Counted from the first letter of the stretch, positions 1 to 8,033 are shown. The stretch: DNA of 12,502 nucleotides from Candidatus Dormiibacterota bacterium (GCA_019234035.1 JAFALX010000199.1:1-12502), one strand, 5' to 3'. Notes: generated from the sequence alone by a model not told the origin. Translations and numbers: made by a program.

Positions 1-1
1 C

Positions 2-1126
2 GCACGGTTCCACGTGCTGTTCAACATGGCACCGATCGCCGAGGGCATGGTGGCGTGCGTCGGCATGGGCACCGCGGTGATGGCCGGCATCATCGCCCTC
101 TCGCAGGTCGACATCAAGCGCGTGATCGCGTACTCGACGATGTCGCAGATCGGCCTGATGATCTACGCGGTCGGCATCGGCGCGTACTCGGCCGGCCTGT
201 TCCACTTCGCCATGCACGCCGTGTTCAAGGCGCTGCTCTTCCTCGCCGCGGGCAACGTGATCCACGCGCTGCACGACGAGCAGGACATCCGCGTGATGGG
301 CGGCCTCAACTCGCGAATGCGAAGAACCGGGCTCGCCTTCTTCTTCGGATCGCTGGCGCTCGCCGGCATCCCGTTCTGGGCCGGGTGGTTCAGCAAGGAG
401 AACCTGCTCGGATTTGGGACGGTGGCGGGCCCGGGCTCAGCGCCATGGATCCTCTATCTCGTCGGCATCGGGGTGAACGTGCTCACCGGCATCTACGCGT
501 TCCGCCTGTACTTCATCGTCTTCCACGGCGAGCCGCAGACCGCGCGAGTCTGGGCGGCGAAGGAGGCGCGAGCGGCGATGCTGGTCCCGGTCGCGATCCT
601 TGCCGCGCTCAGCTTCGTGGTGGCCTGGCCGCTGGAGTTCCCGCTGCCGAACACGATCCACGTGTTCTCCGACTTCCTCAGTCCCGTGTTCGCGGGAACG
701 CCGGCCGGACTGGTCAGCGAGCCGTCGCTCGGACTCGCGTTCGTGGCCCTGGCGTTCGGCACCCTCGCCAGTCTCGCCGGCGCCGGCTTCGCGCTGCGGG
801 TCTGGTACGAGCACCGCTGGGAGGCGGCGAAGGTGACGGCCGCGCTGCCGCGACAGCTCGTCCTGCTCTCCTACAACAAGTTCTACTGGGACGACATCTA
901 CGACCGCATCTTCGTGCGGCCCACGCGCTCGGTGGCGCGCACCCTGCGCCGCGTCGTGGAGCCCACTGTGATGGACGGCTGGATCCGCGGCCTCGTCGAC
1001 GCGATGCGCGGGTTCAGCGTCGACCTGCGCTCGTACCAGACCGGGTTCATCCGTGACTACGCGTCGCTGTTCGCCGTCTTCGCGGTGATCTTCGTCATTG
1101 TCACCGTCGTGGCGGTGTCGCGGTGA
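2..1126 (+). CDS. nuoL: NADH-quinone oxidoreductase subunit L (NuoL), C-terminal part, 5' end outside window
   Basis: This is the distal antiporter-like proton-pumping subunit of complex I, in the cytoplasmic membrane. The open frame runs in from the window edge, so about 374 residues are visible; E. coli NuoL has about 613, so roughly the N-terminal 40% is missing. Seen in the sequence: the QVDIKRVIAYSTMSQIG block, the channel segment with FHFAMHAVFKALLFL (His and Lys of the proton path), and FWAGWFSKENLL, whose Lys (codon at 395-397) followed by an acidic residue matches the terminal-channel Lys/Asp pair of E. coli NuoL. The YNKFYWDDIYDR segment and a final hydrophobic helix match the lateral-helix region and its C-terminal anchor. 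The stop overlaps the nuoM start as GTGA at 1123-1126, which implies translational coupling. The family call is very secure. Confidence 0.96.
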   Translation, partial: ARFHVLFNMAPIAEGMVACVGMGTAVMAGIIALSQVDIKRVIAYSTMSQIGLMIYAVGIGAYSAGLFHFAMHAVFKALLFLAAGNVIHALHDEQDIRVMGGLNSRMRRTGLAFFFGSLALAGIPFWAGWFSKENLLGFGTVAGPGSAPWILYLVGIGVNVLTGIYAFRLYFIVFHGEPQTARVWAAKEARAAMLVPVAILAALSFVVAWPLEFPLPNTIHVFSDFLSPVFAGTPAGLVSEPSLGLAFVALAFGTLASLAGAGFALRVWYEHRWEAAKVTAALPRQLVLLSYNKFYWDDIYDRIFVRPTRSVARTLRRVVEPTVMDGWIRGLVDAMRGFSVDLRSYQTGFIRDYASLFAVFAVIFVIVTVVAVSR

Positions 1127-2679
1127 ACCGGGTGCCCTGGCTCACGCTGATGATCGTGCTGCCGATCGGCGGCGCGATGCTCCTGCAGCTGGTGCCCGCG
1201 CGCATGACGAGCGTGATCCGCGGCGTGACCGTGGTCTTCGCCACGGCTGTGACCTGCATCGCCGGCGGCCTGCTGTTCAACCTGCCGCACATGGCGGCGA
1301 GCGGCACTCAACCGCTGAGCCTCGCCTTCCAGGAGCAGCGCGACTGGATTCCCGCCATCAGCGCGTCGTACCACCTCGGGCTCGACGGGCTGTCGGGATG
1401 GCTAGTGATGCTGAACTCCGGCCTGTTCCTCGTCGCCGCGCTGGCGGTGTCGCGGAGCGACGCCGAGCGCCTGCGCCGCTACTGCGCGCTGATGCTGGTG
1501 AGCGAGGGGGCGATCGCGGGCACCCTGCTCGCGGCCGATCTGCTGCTCTTCTACCTGTTCTGGGAGGGGATGCTGATCCCGCTGTACTTCATCCTCAGCG
1601 GCTTCGGCGGTCCGCGGCGCGGTCAGGCCACGCTCAAGTTCATCGTGTACACGATCGCCGGCAGCCTGTTGATGCTGGTCGCGATCCTCTGGCTGTACTT
1701 CGCCTCGGGGGCCCACTCGTTCGACCTCGAGTCGCTGATCATCAACCCGCCCCCGGCGCAGTCGGTCATGGTCATTCCCGGCATCAACGTGTCGACGTTC
1801 ACGCCGCAGGACCTCGTGTTCATCGGCTTTGCCATCGCCTTCGCCATCAAGCTGCCGCTGGTGCCGTTCCACACGTGGCTGCCCGAGCTCTACGTGCAAA
1901 GCCCGGCGACGACGCTGGTGTTCTTCGCGGGCATCGTCGGCAAGATGGGCGCGTACGGATTCATCCGCTACGGGCTGACACTGTTCCCGTCGTCGATCAA
2001 CACGTTCAAGTGGCTGTTCGCCGCGCTCGCGGTGACCGGCATCATCTACGGCGCGCTGATGGCGCTGTCCGAACGCGACATCAAGCGCATCCTCGCGTAT
2101 GCCAGCCTCAGCCACCTCGGCTTCATCGCCCTCGGCATCTTCACCCTGACGACCAACGGCATCAGCGGCGCGATCATCCAGATGGTCAACCACGGCATCA
2201 TCATCGCGGCGCTGTTCCTCATCGCGGGCTACATCGAGCGGCGCACCGGGACGCGTGACCTCAGCGAGATGGCGGGGCTGGAGAAACGAATGCCATGGCT
2301 GTACGTGCTCTTCCTGGTGGCCACCCTCGCCAGCCTCGGCATGCCCGGCACCAACAGCTTCGTCGGCGAGTTCGCCGTGATGCTGGGCGCGTTCCAGCTC
2401 GGCTGGCCGCTGGCCGTGGTCGCGCTCGGCGGGACTGTGATCGCGTGCTGGTACATGCTGCGGCTGCACCAGGGCTTGATGCACGACCCGCTCAAGCCCG
2501 CAACCGAGCACGTGCACGACATCCGGCTCAGCGAGGGACTCGTGCTGGCGCCGCTGGTGGCGCTCATCATCCTGCTCGGCGTGTTCCCCAAGCCGGTGGG
2601 TGACATCGCCTCACCGGCGGCGTCGCAGTACGTGTCGCTGGCCTCGCAGCCCGTGGCGCCACCGAGCTTCGGGACGTGA
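1123..2679 (+). CDS. nuoM: NADH-quinone oxidoreductase subunit M (NuoM)
   Basis: This is the second antiporter-like proton-pumping subunit of complex I, an integral membrane protein of 518 residues (E. coli NuoM has about 509). It carries the diagnostic FYLFWEGMLIPLYF segment with the pumping glutamate at about residue 148 (E. coli E144). The TM7 lysine is at about residue 243 in AFAIKLPLVPFHTWLPE, and SERDIKRILAYASLSHLG follows. The terminal-channel glutamate is at about residue 416 in NSFVGEFAVML. All the key proton-path residues of the family are present, so it should be functional. The GTG start at 1123 shares four bases with the nuoL stop. A GTG lying four bases inside the 3' end and an ATG at 2679 give the link to nuoN. 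The hydrophilic C-terminal end is short. Confidence 0.98.
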   Translation: MNRVPWLTLMIVLPIGGAMLLQLVPARMTSVIRGVTVVFATAVTCIAGGLLFNLPHMAASGTQPLSLAFQEQRDWIPAISASYHLGLDGLSGWLVMLNSGLFLVAALAVSRSDAERLRRYCALMLVSEGAIAGTLLAADLLLFYLFWEGMLIPLYFILSGFGGPRRGQATLKFIVYTIAGSLLMLVAILWLYFASGAHSFDLESLIINPPPAQSVMVIPGINVSTFTPQDLVFIGFAIAFAIKLPLVPFHTWLPELYVQSPATTLVFFAGIVGKMGAYGFIRYGLTLFPSSINTFKWLFAALAVTGIIYGALMALSERDIKRILAYASLSHLGFIALGIFTLTTNGISGAIIQMVNHGIIIAALFLIAGYIERRTGTRDLSEMAGLEKRMPWLYVLFLVATLASLGMPGTNSFVGEFAVMLGAFQLGWPLAVVALGGTVIACWYMLRLHQGLMHDPLKPATEHVHDIRLSEGLVLAPLVALIILLGVFPKPVGDIASPAASQYVSLASQPVAPPSFGT

Positions 2680-4211
2680 TGCTGGCGCAGAGCGCTCCGC
2701 TGGTCCCGCTCGTCACGCCGAGCGCGAACGACCTGCTCGACCTGCTGCCCGAGCTCATCGTCGGCTTCGGGTTCATCGCGCTGATGCTGCTCGACCTCGT
2801 CGTGGGCAGGCAGCGCTGGTGGCTCGCGGTCGCCGCGATCGTCTTCCTCGCCGCCGGCTTCGGCGCGAGCGTGTGGGGCTGGTTCGACAGCGGCAACGGC
2901 CACACGCTGTATTTCGGATCGTTCGCATACGACAAGTTCTCGATGTTCATCAACTGCGTGCTGCTGTTCAGCTCCGCGTTGGTGATCCTCATCAGCCCGC
3001 ACTACCTGAACCGCCGCGGCATCCACCACGGCGAGTACTACGCGCTGATCCTGGCCGCGACGCTCGGCATGATGCTGCTCGCGGGTGCGATGAGCCTGAT
3101 GGTGATCTTCCTTGGCATAGAAGGGCTTTCGCTGTCGCTGTACATCCTGAGCGGCTTCTCGCGGACCGAGGAGCGGTCGCAGGAGGCGGCGCTGAAGTAC
3201 CTGCTGCTCGGCGGGTTCGCGTCCGGCTTCCTGCTGTACGGCATGGCGCTCGTGTACGGCGAGACCGGCCACACGCAGCTGCAGCAGATCGGCGCCGCGC
3301 TGCACTCGACCACGCAGGCCGACCCGATGCTGCTCGCCGGGGTCGTGCTGATCTTCGTCGGCTTCGCGTTCAAGGCGAGCCTGGTGCCGTTCCACACGTG
3401 GACGCCGGACGTGTACCAGGGCGCGCCGACGTCGGTGACGACGTTCATGAGCGTGACCACGAAGGTGGCGGCGTTCGCGGTGATCGTGCGCGTTTTCACC
3501 TACACGTTCGTCTCGCTGTACTCGCACTGGGAGGTCATCGTCGCGGTGGTCGCCATCGCGTCCATCGTGGTGGGCAACGTCGCGGCGCTGACGCAGACGC
3601 ACGTGAAGCGCATGCTGGCGTACTCGAGCATCGCGCAGGCGGGCTACATCCTCATCGGCGTGGCCGTGGGGACGCTGAGCAACACCTCGTCGAGCATCAC
3701 GGGCACGACCGGCGTCCTCTACTACCTGGCCGCGTACGCCGTGACGCAGATCGGCGCCTTCGCAGTCATCACGATCATGGCCGGCCGCGGCGAGGACCTC
3801 GACAGCTACGACGGGCTGCGCGGCCTCGCGTACCGAAGACCGTTCGTCGCGGCGGCGATGGGGCTCTTTCTGTTGTCGCTCGGCGGCTTCCCGCCGACGG
3901 TGGGGTTCTTCGGCAAGTTCTTCGTGTTCGCCGCTGCGGTCAACGCCAACCTGACCCTGCTCGCCCTCTGGGGCATCGCCGGGAGTGCGATCTCGGTCTT
4001 CTACTACCTGCGTGTGGCACTGCTGATGTACCAGCGGCCGAAGGACGAGCAGCAGGAGTACCCGTGGTCCCGTACCACGATCGCCGGGGGCACCGCGCTG
4101 CTGGCGGCCGCGGCGGGAACGCTCGTTTTTGGCATTCTCGTCGCCGTGGTGTTCAACGGAGCCCAGGCCGCACAGAACGCGATCCTGCCCGCGATCGCGA
4201 GCACGCGCTGA
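2679..4211 (+). CDS. nuoN: NADH-quinone oxidoreductase subunit N (NuoN)
   Basis: This is the third antiporter-like complex I membrane subunit, 510 residues from ATG 2679 (E. coli NuoN has about 485). A GTG at 2676 directly before it would add one residue; both starts overlap the nuoM stop. Family marks seen are FLGIEGLSLSLYILSGF with Glu at about 148, and FKASLVPFHTWTPDVYQGAP with Lys at about 232. SVTTKVAAFAVIVR has Lys at about 262, and GFFGKFFVFAAAV has Lys at about 413. These correspond to the conserved proton-path residues of NuoN. HVKRMLAYSSIAQAGYILIG supplies the usual conserved loop. It is the last nuo gene, in the standard L-M-N order. The next gene begins one base after its stop, so the transcription unit appears to continue into non-complex-I genes. 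Confidence 0.98.
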   Translation: MLAQSAPLVPLVTPSANDLLDLLPELIVGFGFIALMLLDLVVGRQRWWLAVAAIVFLAAGFGASVWGWFDSGNGHTLYFGSFAYDKFSMFINCVLLFSSALVILISPHYLNRRGIHHGEYYALILAATLGMMLLAGAMSLMVIFLGIEGLSLSLYILSGFSRTEERSQEAALKYLLLGGFASGFLLYGMALVYGETGHTQLQQIGAALHSTTQADPMLLAGVVLIFVGFAFKASLVPFHTWTPDVYQGAPTSVTTFMSVTTKVAAFAVIVRVFTYTFVSLYSHWEVIVAVVAIASIVVGNVAALTQTHVKRMLAYSSIAQAGYILIGVAVGTLSNTSSSITGTTGVLYYLAAYAVTQIGAFAVITIMAGRGEDLDSYDGLRGLAYRRPFVAAAMGLFLLSLGGFPPTVGFFGKFFVFAAAVNANLTLLALWGIAGSAISVFYYLRVALLMYQRPKDEQQEYPWSRTTIAGGTALLAAAAGTLVFGILVAVVFNGAQAAQNAILPAIASTR

Positions 4212-4212
4212 G

Positions 4213-4869
4213 ATGACGCTCGACAGCGCGACGTTCGGGCGCTTCAACGACGCCCTGGGCGCGGTGCTCTCCGGCGCCGAGTCGGCGGTCACCCCGACCG
4301 ACCGGGACATGATCGCCACGGCCGTGCGCCTCGCGGCGGAGACCTCGACGACGCTGGCGGTGCGGAGCGCCGCCCCGGGGAGCTCGGTGAAGGCGCCGAG
4401 CAACGGCGTGCTGATCAGCCTGGACAAGTTCAACGCGATCGAGGTTCGCGCCGCATCGCTGCTCGCGCGCGCGGGCGCCGGCGCCTCCGTCGCGACCGTG
4501 CAGCAGCGCGTCGCAAGTGAGGGCCTCGCCGTCGTCGGGCTGGGCAGCGGGCCGCTGCCGGCGACCGTCGGCGCGCTGGTGGCGGCGGGCGCGGTGCCGC
4601 GCCGCTCGCTCGCCGGTGTCGAGGCCGTGCTGACCACCGGTGAGCTCATCACCTTCGGCGGCGTCCTCAAGGATGTGGTCGGCTACGACGTCCCCGCCCT
4701 GCTCCTGGGAAGCATGGGGCGCCTCGGGATCATCACCGAGGTCACCTTCCGCCTCGAGCCGGCCAAGGCGCGCACCACGACCCCGTCCGGTGCGCCGGGC
4801 GCTGCCACGCTGGACCCCGTCCTGGTTCGCGCCTTCGACCCTCTGCAGCTGCTCCGGCCGCCCGCATGA
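4213..4869 (+). CDS. Short FAD-binding (PCMH/FAD_binding_4) protein, GlcE-like but lacking the central domain
   Basis: The protein has 218 residues. Residues 25-183 follow the FAD-binding half of GlcD/GlcE and other vanillyl-alcohol-oxidase-type flavoproteins: VTPTDRDMIATAVRLA, then GVLISLDKFNAIEV, PATVGALVAAGA and GVEAVLTTGELITFGG. The hallmark block KDVVGYDVP...GSMGRLGIITEV (about 153-177) comes last. The C-terminal VLVRAFDPLQLLRPP (about 203-217) resembles the FDPxxILNPG ending of full-length family members. GlcE is about 350 and GlcD about 490 residues, so the substrate/cap domain seems to have been lost internally. The usual Arg-Gly-Gly-Gly-Thr phosphate loop is replaced by RSAAPGSS, so flavin binding is doubtful. 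ATG 4213 was chosen because the longer frame would run back into nuoN. The start is 1 nt after the nuoN stop, and the stop overlaps resB as ATGA (4866-4869). The substrate and activity are unknown; it may be an accessory or degenerate protein. Confidence 0.8.
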   Translation: MTLDSATFGRFNDALGAVLSGAESAVTPTDRDMIATAVRLAAETSTTLAVRSAAPGSSVKAPSNGVLISLDKFNAIEVRAASLLARAGAGASVATVQQRVASEGLAVVGLGSGPLPATVGALVAAGAVPRRSLAGVEAVLTTGELITFGGVLKDVVGYDVPALLLGSMGRLGIITEVTFRLEPAKARTTTPSGAPGAATLDPVLVRAFDPLQLLRPPA

Positions 4870-6320
4870 CGGCGGCGCGCCCCGCGCTCCGCGTCAGAGC
4901 GGCTCGGTTCTGGCGTGAGTACACGCGCATGCGCACCGCGATCTTCTTCCTCATCGGGGTGGTCGCGATCGTCGCCGTCGGGTCCTTCGTGCCGCAGGCG
5001 GGCACGTCCGATCCGGCCAAGGTGCAGGCATTCCTCAGCAACAACCCGACGCTGACGAGCGTGTTCAGCTGGCTGCAGCTGCCGCTGACCGACGTGTTCG
5101 TGTCTCCGATCTTCTACGTGCTGCTCGGCAGCCTGTACATCGCGCTCGGCGCGTGCGTGCTGCGGCGCGGGCGCGCGCTTGTGGTGCGCACGCTGAAGCG
5201 CTACCCGCGCACGCCGCAGTACTGGGGCGAGATCGGCTCGTGGGTGTTCCACTCGTCGCTCTTCCTGTTGCTGGTCGCGGTCGTCTGGGGCAAGTCCACC
5301 GGGTACCAGGGCCTGGTCACGCTGGTGGAGGGACAGAGCTTCACCGAGACGCGCGCGGGGTACGACCAGCTGCAGGAGGGGGTGCTGTTCAACGGGCAGC
5401 ACACCGGATTCACCATGCGGCTCAACAGCTTCAACGCGACGTATCAGACCAGCGGTGAGGCCAGCGACTATGTCAGCAACGTCAGCGTCATGGACCACGG
5501 CCGCACCGTCGAGACGAAGGACATCCGCGTCAACGACTTCCTCGGGTACGACGGCGTCAACGTGTACCAGCAGGACTACGGCTGGGCGCCGACGATCACC
5601 GTCACCAACCCGCAGGGGCAGACGGTGTACAGCGGGCCCATCGAGTTCTTCGACGAGCAGACCCAGCAGGGCAACAAGGCAGAGGCCGTCGGTGTGCTCA
5701 AGGTGCCCGACTTCGACTACACGATCCCCGGTGCCTCGCAGCCCGTGCAGATCGGCGCACGCATCGCGATGTTCCCTGACGCGCGAGTGATCCCGACCGT
5801 CAGCAGCGGCGGCACGATCGATCCGTCGCTCACGCAGTACGGGCCCGGCGGGCTTGCGCCGCGCAACCCGGTGATGGAGTTCCAGATGTACGTCGGCGAC
5901 CTCGGGCTCAACAACGGCCAGGCGCAGGACGTCAACGTGCTCGACACGGACAAGATGCAGCCGTACTTCAGTGACGCGCACGTCGTCGCGATCCCGCTCG
6001 GCGGCAGCTACACGTTTGCCATGCCCGGAGCGAACGGGCAGCAGCTGCCGTTCACCGTCTCGTTCGCCAAGCTGCAGCAGTACTCGCTGTTCCAGGTCAA
6101 CAAGGACAGCGGCGTGCCACTGATCTACACCGCGTTCGTGCTGATCATGGTGGGGCTGCTCGCCAAGCTGTACGCGCGCCCGCTGCTCGAGCGGCGCGCG
6201 CGGCGGCGCTCCGGTGTGATCCGGCTCGATCCGCGGTGGACGGCGGATGTGAGCGGCGAGCCCGAATCACAGCCCGCGCCAGAACCGGCGCCCGACACGC
6301 GCGAACGCGAACCGGTGTAG
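4866..6320 (+). CDS. resB: Cytochrome c biogenesis protein ResB/Ccs1 (system II)
   Basis: ResB works with CcsA/ResC in system II cytochrome c maturation, handling apocytochrome (and heme) on the outer face of the membrane. The 484-residue protein has the ResB layout. Three N-terminal membrane helices lie at about 24-43, 81-100 and 124-143, the third in a GSWVFHSSLFLLL context with His129. A large extracytoplasmic domain covers about 145-417, and a fourth helix lies at about 419-438 after FQVNKDSGVPLIYT, a typical ResB end signature. A basic stretch follows that helix (positive-inside), then an acidic Pro/Glu-rich tail. The start ATG shares ATGA with the preceding gene. No ccsA/resC lies beside it in this window. 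Placement behind nuo genes links two parts of the respiratory chain. The family call is strong; the specific partner is not visible. Confidence 0.93.
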   Translation: MTAARPALRVRAARFWREYTRMRTAIFFLIGVVAIVAVGSFVPQAGTSDPAKVQAFLSNNPTLTSVFSWLQLPLTDVFVSPIFYVLLGSLYIALGACVLRRGRALVVRTLKRYPRTPQYWGEIGSWVFHSSLFLLLVAVVWGKSTGYQGLVTLVEGQSFTETRAGYDQLQEGVLFNGQHTGFTMRLNSFNATYQTSGEASDYVSNVSVMDHGRTVETKDIRVNDFLGYDGVNVYQQDYGWAPTITVTNPQGQTVYSGPIEFFDEQTQQGNKAEAVGVLKVPDFDYTIPGASQPVQIGARIAMFPDARVIPTVSSGGTIDPSLTQYGPGGLAPRNPVMEFQMYVGDLGLNNGQAQDVNVLDTDKMQPYFSDAHVVAIPLGGSYTFAMPGANGQQLPFTVSFAKLQQYSLFQVNKDSGVPLIYTAFVLIMVGLLAKLYARPLLERRARRRSGVIRLDPRWTADVSGEPESQPAPEPAPDTREREPV

Positions 6321-6341
6321 CCACGAGGGGAGGCACGAGGA

Positions 6342-6358
6342 GGCGGCGCCGCGCCGCC
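6342..6358 (+). other. GC-only hairpin between resB and the next gene, overlapping a Shine-Dalgarno-like AGGAGG
   Basis: Positions 6342-6348 (GGCGGCG) pair with 6352-6358 (CGCCGCC) around a three-base loop. The AGGAGG at 6338-6343 runs into the left arm. There is no T-run after it, so it is not a classic terminator. It could limit ribosome access to, or transcription into, the downstream membrane protein gene. Confidence 0.45.
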
Positions 6359-6388
6359 GACGACCCGGCCGCCTCCGCGGCGTTCCAC

Positions 6389-6949
6389 GTGATCACGCGG
6401 ACCTTCGACGCGGCCACTCCGTGGCTGCTCGATCTCGGCACATGGATCTTCGGCGCGCTGATCGGCTTCGATCTCCTGATGCTGGCGGCCCTGCTGACGG
6501 TGGGCCCGGCCGACCGTGCGGTGCTGATCTCGACCGCGGCGTTCGCCGTCGGCCTGCCGCCCGAGGTGGGGGCCTTCGTGCTGTTGCGGCTCGTGCGTGA
6601 CCTCGAAGCCACCAAGATCGAGGAGGTGGCGGCTCGCTCGATGGCCGAGGCAGGGCTCGAGCACTCCATGCCTGCGGTGCTTGCGGACTCGCAGCGGACT
6701 GCGCAGCGCACGGCCGCGGCGCTGGGCGTGTCGTACGGACTGCTGTTCGTCAGCATCCTCTCCGCGCTGACGGGCCTGACCGCGACCCTGTGGCACATGG
6801 GCTGGTGGATCGCCGTCGCGTTTCTGGCGGTCGTGACTATTACTCAGCCGCTCATGTTCGCGGTCATCCTGCGGTCCCCGCCGCGCGCTGGAGCATCTGC
6901 GGGGGCACATCCTGCCGCGCCCACCGACCATCCCGCGACCGAGCCGTAG
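6389..6949 (+). CDS. Four-helix membrane protein of unknown function
   Basis: I do not recognise a family. From GTG 6389 the protein has 186 residues with four predicted membrane helices at about 18-38, 44-66, 111-132 and 138-161. A charged loop at about 70-110 (ATKIEEVAARSMAEAGLEH...) separates the two helix pairs, and the tail is Ala/Pro-rich and hydrophilic. The start is uncertain. The frame stays open back to a GTG at 6236 inside resB, but the sequence it would add is Arg-rich with no hydrophobic character, as expected of a shadow frame. The only good AGGAGG (6338-6343) lies about 45 nt before GTG 6389, with no start codon at normal spacing. It follows resB by 68 nt on the same strand and may be co-transcribed with it. 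It ends 25 nt before the convergent ligase gene. Confidence 0.7.
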   Translation: MITRTFDAATPWLLDLGTWIFGALIGFDLLMLAALLTVGPADRAVLISTAAFAVGLPPEVGAFVLLRLVRDLEATKIEEVAARSMAEAGLEHSMPAVLADSQRTAQRTAAALGVSYGLLFVSILSALTGLTATLWHMGWWIAVAFLAVVTITQPLMFAVILRSPPRAGASAGAHPAAPTDHPATEP

Positions 6950-6974
6950 CGCGTCAGTCGCCGGTCAGGTGCCG

Positions 6975-8033
6975 TCAGGCCCCGCGGTCCTCACGGACGA
7001 CGTCGCGCGCCGCCTTGTCGTCGCGCAGACCGAGGTACCGCGGGTGTCGCAGCAGGCCGTCGGGCGTCCACTCAGAGAAGCCGATCTGCGCCACCAGCTC
7101 GGGCTTGACCCAGTGCACGCCGCGCTCGCGGATGCGGTGCGGCGAGCTGAACGGCGTGGTGGTTTGCTCGAGCCGGTCGAGGCGGGCGCGCAGATCGAGC
7201 AACGTCTTCGTGTCGAACCCGGTGCCGACCTTGCCCGCGTAGACGAGCGTGGCGCCCTCGTAGTACCCGAGCAGCAGCGCGCCGAGGCCGACACGCGAGC
7301 GCTGCGGGTCGGTGAAGCCACCGACGACGAGCTCCTGCTCGCCGCTGCACTTGAACTTGAGCCAGTCGGGGGAGCGCTTCGAGACATACGCCGAATCCGC
7401 ACGTTTGGCGATCAGTCCCTCCCAGCGCAGCCGGCACGCCTCCTCGAGGAACGCCTCGCCGTCGCGATCGCGGTGCTCGGTGTAGACGAGCGGTCCGTGA
7501 AAGGTGATGCACTGCTGCAGAAGTGATTTGCGCACGTGCAGCGGAAGTGAGCGGATGTCGTACCCGTCGAGGTGCAGCAGGTCGAAGATGAAGTACGTCA
7601 CGGCGATAGGGCTGCGTCGCGCGATATCTGCATCGTTGATGCCGAAGCGCTGCTGCAGCCGGTTGAAGTCCGTCGCGCCGTTCACCAGTGCCACCACCTC
7701 GCCGTCGAGCACCACATCGTGTGCACGTCCGTCGCTCAGAGCGTCGGTGATCTCCGGGTAGGTCGCGGTCAGCCGCAGGCGGTTGCGCGACAGCAGCGTG
7801 ACCTCCGATCCCGTGCAGTAGCTGAGCATCCGCTCGCCGTCGAGCTTGCGCTCGAGGATCCAGCCGTCGGCGGAGAAGTAGTCGTGCGTCAGCGTCGCCA
7901 GCATCGGATCGATCCACTCGGGCTGCGGATCGCGGACGAGGAGCCGCCGGGTGCCGTCGTCAAGCCCGGCGAACAGCTCGGCGCCGTCAGGGAATGAACG
8001 ATCCAGCGTTTTGCGCATGTCCCAAACCTGCAT
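6975..8033 (-). CDS. Stand-alone ATP-dependent DNA ligase, LigC/LigD-ligase-domain type
   Basis: The enzyme seals nicks in duplex DNA using ATP through a covalent lysyl-AMP intermediate. The 352-residue protein shows the nucleotidyltransferase motifs in order. Motif I is ERKLDGER with catalytic Lys63, preceded by the PMLATL segment. DGE follows at 110-112, then motif III FIFDLLHLDG (148-157) and motif IV EGLIAKR (205-211). Motif V is WLKFKC (224-229). An OB-fold domain covers about 231-352 and includes LLGYYEGATLVYAGKVGTGF. The length matches mycobacterial LigC (about 358), and there is no polymerase or nuclease domain as in full LigD. The start is ATG 8033 or ATG 8018 (second one reads MRKTLDRSF); neither has a clear ribosome site. 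No Ku gene is present in the window. A role in break repair or gap filling is known for relatives and inferred here. It lies downstream of the MMPL gene on the same strand. Confidence 0.93.
   Translation of the reverse strand: MQVWDMRKTLDRSFPDGAELFAGLDDGTRRLLVRDPQPEWIDPMLATLTHDYFSADGWILERKLDGERMLSYCTGSEVTLLSRNRLRLTATYPEITDALSDGRAHDVVLDGEVVALVNGATDFNRLQQRFGINDADIARRSPIAVTYFIFDLLHLDGYDIRSLPLHVRKSLLQQCITFHGPLVYTEHRDRDGEAFLEEACRLRWEGLIAKRADSAYVSKRSPDWLKFKCSGEQELVVGGFTDPQRSRVGLGALLLGYYEGATLVYAGKVGTGFDTKTLLDLRARLDRLEQTTTPFSSPHRIRERGVHWVKPELVAQIGFSEWTPDGLLRHPRYLGLRDDKAARDVVREDRGA

Noticed and set aside
1402..2517. Minus-strand open frame inside nuoM
   Set aside because: Low-complexity charged product, fully antisense to a gene with all family residues intact.
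2229..4670. Very long open frame on the minus strand (about 813 codons) across nuoM, nuoN and the FAD gene
   Set aside because: It is antisense to three well-supported genes. Its product is Arg/His/Asp-rich without domains, typical of a shadow frame in GC-rich DNA.
4683..5981. Minus-strand open frame of about 432 codons opposite resB
   Set aside because: Arg/His/Val-rich product with no recognisable domain, antisense to resB and the FAD gene.
6236..6388. N-terminal extension of the four-helix protein back to GTG 6236
   Set aside because: The extra codons lie inside resB and encode an Arg/Thr-rich stretch unlike a natural N terminus. The GTG at 6389 directly precedes plausible protein sequence.
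6949..6975. Rho-independent terminator between the convergent membrane protein and ligase genes
   Set aside because: No stem followed by a T-run is present on either strand; only short GTCAG repeats are seen.
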